Shown here one piece after another: positions 18,193 through 26,677 of a stretch of 64,000 bases of DNA; the first letter of the stretch is position 1, and every line of letters begins with the position of its first letter. The notes under the pieces are model-generated. The model was not told the DNA's origin. It saw only the letters and a list, made by a program, of their open reading frames with translations, and ran no database searches. Location: positions 1-64,000 of the forward strand of contig NZ_JIBU02000021.1 of assembly GCF_000633595.2 (NCBI RefSeq), in the 5' to 3' direction. The DNA comes from Clostridium drakei. Lineage in GTDB: Bacteria > Bacillota > Clostridia > Clostridiales > Clostridiaceae. The translations under genes were made by a program, and so were the position numbers.

Positions 18193-18924
18193 ATGGGAAA
18201 AGTTATACTTCATATACCACATAGCTCTATGCTAATACCTGATTACATAAGAAAGGATATATTGCTAATTGATTCTGAACTTAAGGAAGAAATGGAGTTA
18301 ATAACGGATTTGTACACAGATTTGATTTTTAATGGTAAAGATGTTGTAAAATTTGAATTTAGTAGATTTGTATGTGATGTTGAGAGATTTGAAGATGATA
18401 AGTTGGAAACTATGGCTAAGCTTGGGATGGGTGCCGTATACTTAAAAATACCATCAGGTAAGGAACTTAGATATTTTGATAACGTTAAAAGAAAGCATAT
18501 AATGGATAACTATTATAAAATACATCATGCTAGGCTTGAAGCAATGGTTAATGACAAGTTGGATAAGCATAATGAATGTTTTATACTTGATTGTCATTCT
18601 TTTAATCCCAATACTAATTATGTACAAATGCAAGGAGTGCCAGATATCTGCATAGGCGTAGACAATTATCATACTTCAGCTAAAACTAAAGATGATGCAA
18701 TTAGTATATTTCAATCTTTGGGGTATAGTGTGAGGATAAACAATCCTTTTAGTGGTAGCATAGTACCTATGAATTATTACAATAAAGATAAGAGAGTAAA
18801 ATCTATGATGATAGAATTAAATCGTAGAATATATATTAAAGGTAGAACCGAAATTGATGAAGAAGGCATGCAAAGGGTTACTTCTGCATGCAATCAAGTA
18901 ATAGATTCAGTAGAAAATGAATAA
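18193..18924 (+). CDS. N-formylglutamate amidohydrolase family protein
   Basis: This 243-aa protein opens with ILHIPHSS (residues 5-12) and has DCHSFNPN in the middle, both characteristic of the N-formylglutamate amidohydrolase (HutG-like) family. These zinc enzymes release formate from N-formyl amino acids. No histidine-degradation genes are nearby, so another N-formyl or amide substrate is possible. The start follows TAGGGAGGAAAA. The gene stands alone between two diverged copies of the same ~320-bp sequence, so it may be an insertion or part of a segmental duplication. Confidence 0.8.
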   Translation: MGKVILHIPHSSMLIPDYIRKDILLIDSELKEEMELITDLYTDLIFNGKDVVKFEFSRFVCDVERFEDDKLETMAKLGMGAVYLKIPSGKELRYFDNVKRKHIMDNYYKIHHARLEAMVNDKLDKHNECFILDCHSFNPNTNYVQMQGVPDICIGVDNYHTSAKTKDDAISIFQSLGYSVRINNPFSGSIVPMNYYNKDKRVKSMMIELNRRIYIKGRTEIDEEGMQRVTSACNQVIDSVENE

Positions 18925-18943
18925 TGTAATTGCTTAAGGTAAT

Positions 18944-19274
18944 TTGATACAGATAAAATAATCTTTTGACCCAGTTAACCCAATAATTGAAATTGCCTTA
19001 AAGTATATAAAAAATATTATAACTGAGCCTGACATGTGCTTTGAAACCATGTGCTTTGAAACAATGAAAATAATTTCTAGAATTCATGAATGGTTTTAAA
19101 ATACTACTCTTAGTATAATGACTTTTTCAAAGGCTATCTCAATGCATGGATTAATTGCATTGAGTATAGTCTTTTATTTTGAACATTTCAGAAAGTTTTT
19201 GAAAATAAAATATTATAGTAGTAAGAGAGTAAGGATTAAAAGCATTTTTTCAATAAATTGATAGTGTAGTTATA
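18944..19274 (+). repeat. diverged direct repeat, right copy
   Basis: It is homologous to 17488-17799, with the same elements in the same order: TTGATACAGATAAAA, TTTTGACCCAGTTAA, the hairpin GGCTATCTCAATGCA / TGCATTGAGTATAGT with CTTTTATTTT, and GATAGTGTAGTTATA. Inside it, the 15-mer CATGTGCTTTGAAAC occurs twice in perfect tandem (19033-19047 and 19048-19062). Confidence 0.6.
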
Positions 19275-19433
19275 AGTTAAGTATTTGCAGATTAATTAGT
19301 AAATGTTAGTATTGATATATAACAATTGGATAAAGTTTATGTAATATCTGGGGTATTAGATTAGGAGACACTATGTATATGTATTAATCAATCCTGCAAT
19401 GTTATAGAGAGATTTAAAATGCGGAGGTTAACT

Positions 19434-20651
19434 ATGTCAGAAAAGTTATTAATAGCGAGATATAAGGATGGTTTTGTTCAGTATTGTGAATACCAGAAAT
19501 CAATTCATGAAGGAAAGCTGTATTGCCCATTTTGTGATACTCCAATTAGAGTAACTTATAATATAAAGGGATTCTTCATGGCTTGGAAAAATGAGGGTGG
19601 ACATAATTGTGGTAAAGCAAGAGAACAAGCCAAATATCTTGATGCAGATTGGAAGGGCAGAAAAATAACAGAGATTTTACGTAATGAAGGAGGCGAATTA
19701 GAAATAACCATTGATATTAACACCTTGGTGTATTCAAAAAGAAAAAATATAGATGGTACGGAAAATAATATAGATGGTTCATTTAATGAGAAAAACCAGG
19801 ATGTTTTTCCAATCTGTAAAGATAGAGAAGAAGTGTTTAGGGATGTTGTAAGAAGTGTATACCAAATGAAACGAATCTTAGAGAATAATGAGCAAGAGTT
19901 TTTAAAAAAACTTAAGTTTAAATTTAGGACAAGCGAAGGGGTAGTTTCTTTAAACGATATAGTATTTAAGATACATGAGTTAAACCATAATATTGTTGGG
20001 AAAACAAGATTCGTTATGTTTAAGGTAAATAATAGTGTATTAAACAATGAAATTTTATATATTAATTCTTATAGTGCAAGAGGTGTTAATTTAACAGCTA
20101 AATTGAATTACCCATATAATAAAAATCCGTTTAAGAGATTGCATGGTGAATATGTCATAGCCTATGGCAAGATTACGTATTCAGAGAAATCTGGTAAATA
20201 CTTTGTAACACTAACGAATGATTTTCAAATAAGAAAATTGAAAGAAGATGTTGGCGCTGAATTTTTTGATGAGATAGAGTTTGAAAAATATGACTATAAA
20301 GCATTTGTTAAGCCAGAAAGAACTAATGAAAGCATAAATAAGAATGTAAATAAAGTTTTAGAAAACAAAAAAGTAGATAAAATAGAAAAAAAAATAAATA
20401 AAACTATTACGAATAACAATACCAATACAGGAATCAAAACTAATTATGTACACAAAAGTAGCTTAGTTAACGATAGCATTGACAAGTCTAAAATTAATAA
20501 TCCAAATGATGTTAAAATCAAGCAATTAGAAAAATTTGAACAAAATATCAATTATAAAAGAGAAAATTCACCAGTTTCTGAGCCAAATGTAAATTCAGGT
20601 GGTTTTATTTCAGGGGTAAAGAGACTACTAAAAAATCTTATTGGTAAATAA
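19434..20651 (+). CDS. zinc-ribbon hypothetical protein, first gene of an unrecognised cassette
   Basis: This 405-aa protein has an N-terminal putative zinc site C31-x2-C34 and H57-x-C59, reminiscent of the CoiA-type zinc ribbon. A middle domain (about 130-280) has alternating strands. A long low-complexity Asn/Lys linker (about 290-380) follows, and a short amphipathic tail (ISGVKRLLKNLI) closes it. ATG 19434 is chosen because GGAGG precedes it by 6 nt; the ATG at 19419 has no such site. I do not recognise the family. It lies upstream of nuclease-, AAA+- and PLD-like genes on the same strand, suggesting nucleic-acid sensing or scaffolding (inference). Confidence 0.7.
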   Translation: MSEKLLIARYKDGFVQYCEYQKSIHEGKLYCPFCDTPIRVTYNIKGFFMAWKNEGGHNCGKAREQAKYLDADWKGRKITEILRNEGGELEITIDINTLVYSKRKNIDGTENNIDGSFNEKNQDVFPICKDREEVFRDVVRSVYQMKRILENNEQEFLKKLKFKFRTSEGVVSLNDIVFKIHELNHNIVGKTRFVMFKVNNSVLNNEILYINSYSARGVNLTAKLNYPYNKNPFKRLHGEYVIAYGKITYSEKSGKYFVTLTNDFQIRKLKEDVGAEFFDEIEFEKYDYKAFVKPERTNESINKNVNKVLENKKVDKIEKKINKTITNNNTNTGIKTNYVHKSSLVNDSIDKSKINNPNDVKIKQLEKFEQNINYKRENSPVSEPNVNSGGFISGVKRLLKNLIGK

Positions 20652-20767
20652 TTAATAGTAGTTTTGAAGTGCATCCAAAATGTTAGACACACATATCATT
20701 TCTAATTTGATAAAGTAAATAAATCCTAAAGTGGATCTGAAGGTAAAAAGGATAGGTGAGATAACAA

Positions 20768-21241
20768 ATGAAAGAAAAATTACCACAAAACATACAAAAT
20801 TTATTAATGGAAATTGGAGAAAAATCGGTTCTCTTTAAGCTGTTTTTGTTAACTAAAGAGAATCCAGATTGGGAAGTATATTATAATTTAAATGACACTG
20901 GATATGACCTCATTTTACTAAAAAAACAAACTTCTAAAAGAGTGAGAATTGAAGTTAAAACTAGACAAAGGTTATATACTACTTCAAATGAAAAGAAAAA
21001 GAGAATTGTGCATTATACAATTACTAAAAATGAGTATGAAAATAGCGATTTTATTATAGCATATTGGTTTGAAAAGAATTATTACTTCATAGTGCCTATT
21101 TCAGGATTAAGTGAAACAAGTAGTAATGGTGTACCTGTTTATAAGTTTATTGTAAGAGAAAAAGTAGATGGAGATATTGACGAAAATAGCAAGCAGTATC
21201 TAGATAAGTGGGGATTACTATTGAAAGAAATGAATAAATAG
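20768..21241 (+). CDS. PD-(D/E)XK nuclease-like protein
   Basis: This 157-aa protein fits the restriction-endonuclease-like core. There is an N-terminal helix with E17, D47 in TGYDLILL, then E62-x-K64 in RIEVKTRQR. These are the expected metal-site residues, with a following segment FIIAYWFEKNYYFIVPI. The family is unassigned. It could be an active nuclease or a non-cleaving DNA-binding relative. The start follows GGATAGGTGAGATAACAA. It lies between the zinc-ribbon gene and the unknown/AAA+ pair, with ~110-bp gaps on both sides. Confidence 0.6.
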   Translation: MKEKLPQNIQNLLMEIGEKSVLFKLFLLTKENPDWEVYYNLNDTGYDLILLKKQTSKRVRIEVKTRQRLYTTSNEKKKRIVHYTITKNEYENSDFIIAYWFEKNYYFIVPISGLSETSSNGVPVYKFIVREKVDGDIDENSKQYLDKWGLLLKEMNK

Positions 21242-21349
21242 TAATATTGAATTTTTATTTGTAATATTATTTATTTTTAGGTTTAATGATTACTATCTTA
21301 AGCTATGTTTTTTAAAACAAATTTATTTTTAAAGTTAAGGAGAAAGAAA

Positions 21350-22162
21350 ATGTTTAACATTTATTATATAAATTATGAAAAAGCATTTGAAATATCTATG
21401 TTAATTGATAATAAAATACAAGAAAAAAGTGATGTAGAAAAGAATATAGTAGGCAAACTAAACGGAAAAGCCTCATTGAATACTGATAATATAGGGAATG
21501 TTCCTTTTTTAAATAAAATTTTTCCTAAAGCTGGAGTGGATTTTTCAGGAGAAGGTAGTAGAACGAAGAAAGTAGCAGACTCTTTTAAGGTAGTATCTAC
21601 AAAATCTACAATTCTTGATCCAATATATAGAAAAGCAATTGAAGCTAAAAAGTTATCTGATAATAAAATTGGCAATTTGATAAAGATTAGAAACGTATCA
21701 TTAGATATTACTAATGAGAAAGAAATACTTGCAACTAAAAGTTTGTTAAGTGGTGTTTTGAAACAGATTCCTATAGATGAGACTGGAGGGATAGATATTA
21801 CAGGACTTTTAGAAGTTTTATTAAAGGATTCTTCTTATATATTTTCAGGAAATTTTAAGGATGGCACTATTACATTCAAGATACCAATGAAAGTAGAAAA
21901 TGAAATGGAAAGTCAATATAATGTAACTGATTTAGAAATAGGACAAGTTACACTTATTGGAGTTTATAGAGGGATATATAGTAAAAAGGGTATTGATGGG
22001 AAAATTAATAGGCTACAAAATCTTTCCAATCTTTCGAAGCCTAAATTGGATGATAATATTGAAACTGAACCTGAAAAAAAAGATGATGATAATGGAAATG
22101 AGGATGAAAAGACTCACTTTATAGATGTAATTGCAATTATTCAAGAATTAACAATTAAGTAG
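21350..22162 (+). CDS. hypothetical protein coupled to a ClpB-like ATPase
   Basis: This 270-aa soluble protein opens with a strand-helix segment (MFNIYYINYEKAFEISMLI). It has a Gly/Asn-rich region (about 40-65) and a basic stretch VVSTKSTILDPIY near 80-95. The acidic low-complexity tail (about 230-260) is rich in Asp and Glu. The arrangement is loosely reminiscent of DUF6414-type proteins, but I cannot confirm that. ATG 21350 is chosen over 21305 because AAGGAGAAAG lies directly before it. The ATPase gene starts 9 bp after the stop, so the two are probably made together. It may be the adaptor or substrate of that ATPase (inference). Confidence 0.65.
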   Translation: MFNIYYINYEKAFEISMLIDNKIQEKSDVEKNIVGKLNGKASLNTDNIGNVPFLNKIFPKAGVDFSGEGSRTKKVADSFKVVSTKSTILDPIYRKAIEAKKLSDNKIGNLIKIRNVSLDITNEKEILATKSLLSGVLKQIPIDETGGIDITGLLEVLLKDSSYIFSGNFKDGTITFKIPMKVENEMESQYNVTDLEIGQVTLIGVYRGIYSKKGIDGKINRLQNLSNLSKPKLDDNIETEPEKKDDDNGNEDEKTHFIDVIAIIQELTIK

Positions 22163-22171
22163 GTGATGTAT

Positions 22172-23347
22172 ATGAAAAAAATAAACATTTTAGAATATGA
22201 TAGAAAAAACATGAAAAAAATAGAAGAATATATTAAAGAGCATGATTCGGAGTTAGTATTACTAAATGGAAATCCTATACTTAATAAGTTAATGGAAAAA
22301 AAACAGACTATTATATTAGATGAAGATTATTTTTATGATATAACTCCAATTTTGATATCTAATGAAGGTAGAAGTGAGTTATGGGCTACAGAAATAATTG
22401 GAATATTAAATTTAATTGCAGAACAAAGCGATTTGTCAATAAAGTATATTGTTGACAAACGATATTCCAATGATATAAAGGAAATTTTATATCATTACAT
22501 TGATAGAATTGACACCCTAGAAGCACATATAGGAATAAAAGATAACAATGTATTTAACATTGCAGATATAAATGATTCTAAATTTAATGAATTAAAACAG
22601 ATTTTTAAAAATAGGCTTTTTGGAAATGCTCATTTTCAAGAAAGACTATTTGAGGAGTTACAAAAATATAGATTATTTAATAAAATAGATGAACAAAAAG
22701 TTTTTTCTGTATTTATATGTGGTAAATCTGGAATAGGGAAGACTGAGACGGCAAGAATATTACATCAATTTTTGGCACCTAATGAAAAATTTATTAAAAT
22801 AAATTTAGGAAATTATGGAGATAAAAATGCACTAAGTAGTTTAATTGGAAGTCCGAGGGGATATATTGGAAGTAGTAAAGGTGAGTTATCAGATAAAATT
22901 TTCAAAAGTAAATCAAAGGTAGTTCTTATTGATGAATTTGAAAAAGCTGAAACACAAGTACATAATTTTTTTCTTGAATTATTAGAAGATGGTAAGTTTA
23001 CAGATTCTTTAGGAAGAGAATTTGATTTGAATAAGTATATTATTATTTTCACATCTAACATTAAGGATGAAAATGTTGAAGAGAAAATGTCGGCTGAACT
23101 TAAATCACGTTTTAATCTAATGTATAGATTTTCTTCAATTTCAGAGGATGCTAAAAAATCTTATATTGAATATAAAAGTAATTATTTTTTAGAAAAAATA
23201 AGATCTGAGATTGGTATTGAATTTAGTGAAAAAGAAATGAAAGAGATCAAAGACATAGATGTTAAAAAATATGATAATCTTAGAAACATTAATAAAGAAA
23301 TTATGCTTAGAATATCTAATCGATACAAAAATAAGAATATGGAATAG
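22172..23347 (+). CDS. AAA+ ATPase of the ClpB-C-terminal type
   Basis: This 391-aa protein has a unique N-terminal region (1-150) and one AAA+ module of ClpA/B D2 type. Walker A GKSGIGKT is at 184-191, a pore-loop-like GSPRGYIGS at about 228-236, Walker B with D254-E255 in VVLIDEFEKA, and sensor 1 in IIIFTSNI, followed by ELKSRFN as the arginine region. It lacks the second AAA+ module and middle domain of ClpB, so it is a stand-alone remodeller. ATG 22172 follows AGGTGAT. It likely works with the co-translated protein upstream. No protease partner is encoded nearby. Confidence 0.8.
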   Translation: MKKINILEYDRKNMKKIEEYIKEHDSELVLLNGNPILNKLMEKKQTIILDEDYFYDITPILISNEGRSELWATEIIGILNLIAEQSDLSIKYIVDKRYSNDIKEILYHYIDRIDTLEAHIGIKDNNVFNIADINDSKFNELKQIFKNRLFGNAHFQERLFEELQKYRLFNKIDEQKVFSVFICGKSGIGKTETARILHQFLAPNEKFIKINLGNYGDKNALSSLIGSPRGYIGSSKGELSDKIFKSKSKVVLIDEFEKAETQVHNFFLELLEDGKFTDSLGREFDLNKYIIIFTSNIKDENVEEKMSAELKSRFNLMYRFSSISEDAKKSYIEYKSNYFLEKIRSEIGIEFSEKEMKEIKDIDVKKYDNLRNINKEIMLRISNRYKNKNME

Positions 23348-23520
23348 AAATTGAAGAGAGTACAAGCTATTTGCATTATTTTTACATGTATTAAGTTTGT
23401 ATGAACATTGTTTTTGAAAAGTAGAGAATATGGTCGATCTAAAGAAAATATTAAGTAGCTTAAGCATGGGCTTATTATAAAACAATAGCACGATTTTTAT
23501 TTAATCTAGTGGAGGTAATT

Positions 23521-24588
23521 ATGATTAATAAGATTAAAGTTTCTGATAATGCAGAATTGATTTTTTCTAAAGATGAGTGTGGATATAATGAGGTAATAAA
23601 TGATTTAAAAAATGCTAATATTATAAAAATTGTAACCTTTAATATTTCAGCAGAGAATTCGAATTTGTTAAATGAAATAAAAAAACTTAAAGATACTACT
23701 CAAGTAGAAGTAATTAGTAATATACCAAATAGGTATGCAACTTATTATTCAGAAGCAGCAAGAAAAAGAGCCAAGAAAAATATAGAATCTTACACAGAAC
23801 AGTTGAATCCAGAAAAATTTTCACCTATGGTTTCAAGCTATTTTAATTTTACTAATCATAGTAAAATAATATTAACAGAAAATGTTGCATACATTGGCTC
23901 AGCAAATGCCTCAGATGAAAGTAATAATAATTTTGAGGGAGGGGTAATAATAAAGGATAGAAAGATTATAAGTGAGATAATTAATACTACTATTCCAATG
24001 ATAAAAGAAGATTCGATAGAATACTATGGAAATGAAATATCAAGGTATATAATTTTAGTATTAAATTTACTAACAAGAGTAAAAAGAATTAAAGAGCAAT
24101 TCCATTTTAGTTTTTATAAAGTAAATGATCATAGAGGAGCTGATATCGAATATTATGATAGTTATAATGCAGATGTATCTCCAATATTAATCGAAGAAAT
24201 TGAAGGTATTATGTATGAATATGAAGATATAATTAATGAATTACATAAAAATGGAGATATAGATATAGATGATATTAAAAAAAATAATATCTCACATATA
24301 ATAGATATTATTAGCGAATTAATAGATTTTTCAAATTATGATGTTCAAGTAAAGTCAAGTGAATACTTAGAAGAATATTCATACATTGCATATGAAGAAA
24401 ACTTAGATGAATATGCACAGTTAGCATTTGAGAGGGCTAACAATGAGAAAATAGAGTTAGCAGATGAAGTTGAGAATACAGTTATTGAAATAGAAAAGGA
24501 ATTAGATTGTGTTTTTGAAAATATTAAAAATTTATATGATTGTATTATTGAGTATAAAGAATTAAATGAAAAAATAGATAATACTTAG
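23521..24588 (+). CDS. phospholipase-D-like protein
   Basis: This 355-aa protein contains one PLD-type half-site: H113-x-K115 followed by GSANAS at 126-131, preceded by a Rossmann-like VTFNISAEN segment. The usual Asp after the HxK is not obvious, and only one motif is present, so activity would need a dimer. The C-terminal ~200 residues are helical and acidic with coiled-coil character. ATG 23521 is preferred over GTG 23509 because GGAGG lies just upstream. A role as the nuclease effector of the 19.4-24.6 kb cassette is inferred from position only. Confidence 0.65.
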   Translation: MINKIKVSDNAELIFSKDECGYNEVINDLKNANIIKIVTFNISAENSNLLNEIKKLKDTTQVEVISNIPNRYATYYSEAARKRAKKNIESYTEQLNPEKFSPMVSSYFNFTNHSKIILTENVAYIGSANASDESNNNFEGGVIIKDRKIISEIINTTIPMIKEDSIEYYGNEISRYIILVLNLLTRVKRIKEQFHFSFYKVNDHRGADIEYYDSYNADVSPILIEEIEGIMYEYEDIINELHKNGDIDIDDIKKNNISHIIDIISELIDFSNYDVQVKSSEYLEEYSYIAYEENLDEYAQLAFERANNEKIELADEVENTVIEIEKELDCVFENIKNLYDCIIEYKELNEKIDNT

Positions 24589-24689
24589 TGTTTACAAGAT
24601 AGAAAAGACTCTCCAGATAAATTGATTATTAAAAAATGTTGGTGTGTTGATTATCTTTATGATAATAGATGTGTAAATAGGGGAGAATC

Positions 24690-24794
24690 ATTAAATTAAA
24701 TATTGTTTTAGACGCAGTAAATGATAAATTTAGTAAGTATGAAGATAAAATTCTTAACGAAATTAATGCTGTATATAATTCATTTGATATGTAA
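24690..24794 (+). CDS. possible small protein with an ATT start (or disabled gene)
   Basis: A 34-codon frame has coding-like composition (KLNIVLDAVNDKFSKYEDK). It begins with ATT, 6 nt after a good AGGGGAG ribosome-binding site, and is followed directly by a terminator. No ATG, GTG or TTG start exists in this frame, so it uses a rare start codon or has lost ATG by a point change. Confidence 0.3.
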   Translation: MKLNIVLDAVNDKFSKYEDKILNEINAVYNSFDM

Positions 24795-24802
24795 ATTAAG
24801 AG

Positions 24803-24828
24803 GGGTAAGTTTATAGCTTACCTTTTTC
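24803..24828 (+). terminator. intrinsic terminator
   Basis: GGTAAG pairs with CTTACC around TTTATAG and is followed by TTTTTCATTT. Confidence 0.65.
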
Positions 24829-24967
24829 ATTTGTTATAAATTAAGAAGGGATATTTAAAATTTTGTAGAATATTACATTTAAGTATATTTTTTAAGAAAT
24901 AAATACAAAGTTGGACATTAAAAGTTATATTATTGTAATAAAGTAGCTGAGTAAACATGAAAATAAG

Positions 24968-24987
24968 TTTTTGGTAAGTGTATGCGG
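24968..24987 (+). repeat. direct repeat at the left edge of the ABC-3C cassette
   Basis: TTTTTGGTAAGTGTATGCGG closely matches 28773-28792 (TTTTGGTAAATGTGTATGCG) apart from a small insertion. The two copies bracket the three ABC-3C genes. The remaining gap 24829-25092 holds no other feature I can support. Confidence 0.4.
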
Positions 24988-25092
24988 AGTAATAATGTAA
25001 ATAATAGTATCAATAAAATTAATGTCTTATCAAGATGTACTTTAATTTATGTAAGTAATTAAACTTAAATAAAAATTTTATGGAGGAAAATA

Positions 25093-26220
25093 ATGGCTGA
25101 CACAAAGCTAAGAAATGATGCTTCATCATCAACAGATGGAACAGTTTATCAATTTTATGTTGCATTAAAATATGCGTTTGAGCTACCAATAAATAAAAAG
25201 TTATTTATTGAGAGATTTGGTGACGTAACTATAGAATCTGTATCTCAAATTGAAGTGAAAAAATATCAAGAGAATTTAACAGATTCACATGAAAACCTAT
25301 GGAATACTCTTTATAATTGGTTAGATTCAAAATTTATTATAAACGATATTGAAGTATTAATGTTGCTAACTACACAAAGTATCGGACCAAGGTCTACTCT
25401 AAAAGATTGGAATTTAAAAGACTCGAATCAAAAGTTAAAAATATTAGAGGAAATTTATAAAAAATACTTAAAACAAAAAAAGAGGGATAAGTCCAAAGAG
25501 GAATTAATGAAAAATGTTCTAGAATTAGAGAATAGAAAAAGACTGGAAACTGTCCTTAGCAAGTTTATTATAGTTGATTCGACTCCTGATGATGTGGAAC
25601 TATTTAATCAATTATGTATGAAATATGCACGATTTATTCCTAAAAATAATCAAGATAAATATATTAAAGCTTTGTTAGGATACGTTATATCTCCAAAAGA
25701 AAAAGGTAAAGATAAATGGGAGATTATGTGTTCTGCCTTCGATACTGAATGTCAAGAGTTAGCTGGAGTATTTGTTAATGGTACAAACCTATTTCCAAGA
25801 AATACATGTAGTGAAATTCTGCAATATGATAAATATAAGGAGCATTTATTTGTAAAAAAGATTAAAGAAATTAATTATCATGAGGAAATAAAAACAGCTA
25901 TTAAAGAATATGCAGAGATACATTCATTAGTTATTAATGAATTCTTAAGGCGTCAAGTCTGTAAAAAAAAATATGATGAATATGAGGATGAAATAAAAAA
26001 AGATTATAAGCGTTTATATCGAAAAGCATGTAGAAATGTTTCGAGTGGTAACTTCATAAAAGAATCGCAAAATTTTTATGATGACATTATGACTGAAAGT
26101 GCCCCACAATTTATGAATTATATAGATACTCCAAAAACATTTAGAAATGGAATACTCCATATAAATGCAAATGATACTAAAGAAGATGTTAAGTGGAAGT
26201 TAGGTGTTAACAATGGCTAG
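25093..26220 (+). CDS. ABC-3C system effector with Cap4/DUF4297-like nuclease domain
   Basis: This 375-aa protein has an N-terminal restriction-endonuclease-like domain of the dsDNA nuclease type used by Cap4 and ABC-three-component effectors: DGTVYQFYVALKYA (15-28), E40, D44 in FGDVTIE, and E54-x-K56 in QIEVKKY, followed by an aromatic NLWNTLYNWL helix. The C-terminal two-thirds is helical and may contact the other components. The start follows GGAGG. Its last codons overlap the next gene by 8 nt. Predicted role: DNA cleavage on activation, giving anti-phage or abortive defence. Confidence 0.75.
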   Translation: MADTKLRNDASSSTDGTVYQFYVALKYAFELPINKKLFIERFGDVTIESVSQIEVKKYQENLTDSHENLWNTLYNWLDSKFIINDIEVLMLLTTQSIGPRSTLKDWNLKDSNQKLKILEEIYKKYLKQKKRDKSKEELMKNVLELENRKRLETVLSKFIIVDSTPDDVELFNQLCMKYARFIPKNNQDKYIKALLGYVISPKEKGKDKWEIMCSAFDTECQELAGVFVNGTNLFPRNTCSEILQYDKYKEHLFVKKIKEINYHEEIKTAIKEYAEIHSLVINEFLRRQVCKKKYDEYEDEIKKDYKRLYRKACRNVSSGNFIKESQNFYDDIMTESAPQFMNYIDTPKTFRNGILHINANDTKEDVKWKLGVNNG

Positions 26221-26677
26221 AGCAATAGATAGCATATATTCGATTATAAACAATCCATTTAAGTTAATGGAATTAATTATAAAATTCTATTTTCATTGTG
26301 AAAACAGAGATAACGACATATTATTGGCATATCTTATACTACCTTTAACTTTAAATGAAGATAGCAGAAAGAAACTCAAAAATTTAAATAAAAATAGTGA
26401 TTTATTTTCTCTAGTGAAAGATACAAACAGTATTATTGGTTTGGAGTTAATGATTGAGGAATATAAAGATATTACCAATAAGTGCATACAATTAGCTATA
26501 TCAAATGGATATTTGGAATTGAGAGATAACAGAAGTCTTGTTAAGACTGATAAGATACTGCAAAATAATTTTTTTATTAGTAATGAAATGAATAGGGCCA
26601 TAGAAAAGTTTGCTATGATTATTAAATCCATAGATATTGTTTCAATATATAGGATACTTGGAGTGAAGAAAATATGA
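26213..26677 (+). CDS. ABC-3C system middle component
   Basis: This 154-aa helical protein lies between an ABC-3C effector and a DUF3732 ATPase, the position held by the small middle component. It shares little recognisable sequence with characterised proteins (FKLMELIIKFYFHCENR near the start). The ATG at 26213 overlaps the effector stop, and its own stop overlaps the ATPase start by ATGA, so all three are translationally coupled. The component is thought to link the ATPase and effector. The identification rests mainly on context. Confidence 0.65.
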   Translation: MARAIDSIYSIINNPFKLMELIIKFYFHCENRDNDILLAYLILPLTLNEDSRKKLKNLNKNSDLFSLVKDTNSIIGLELMIEEYKDITNKCIQLAISNGYLELRDNRSLVKTDKILQNNFFISNEMNRAIEKFAMIIKSIDIVSIYRILGVKKI

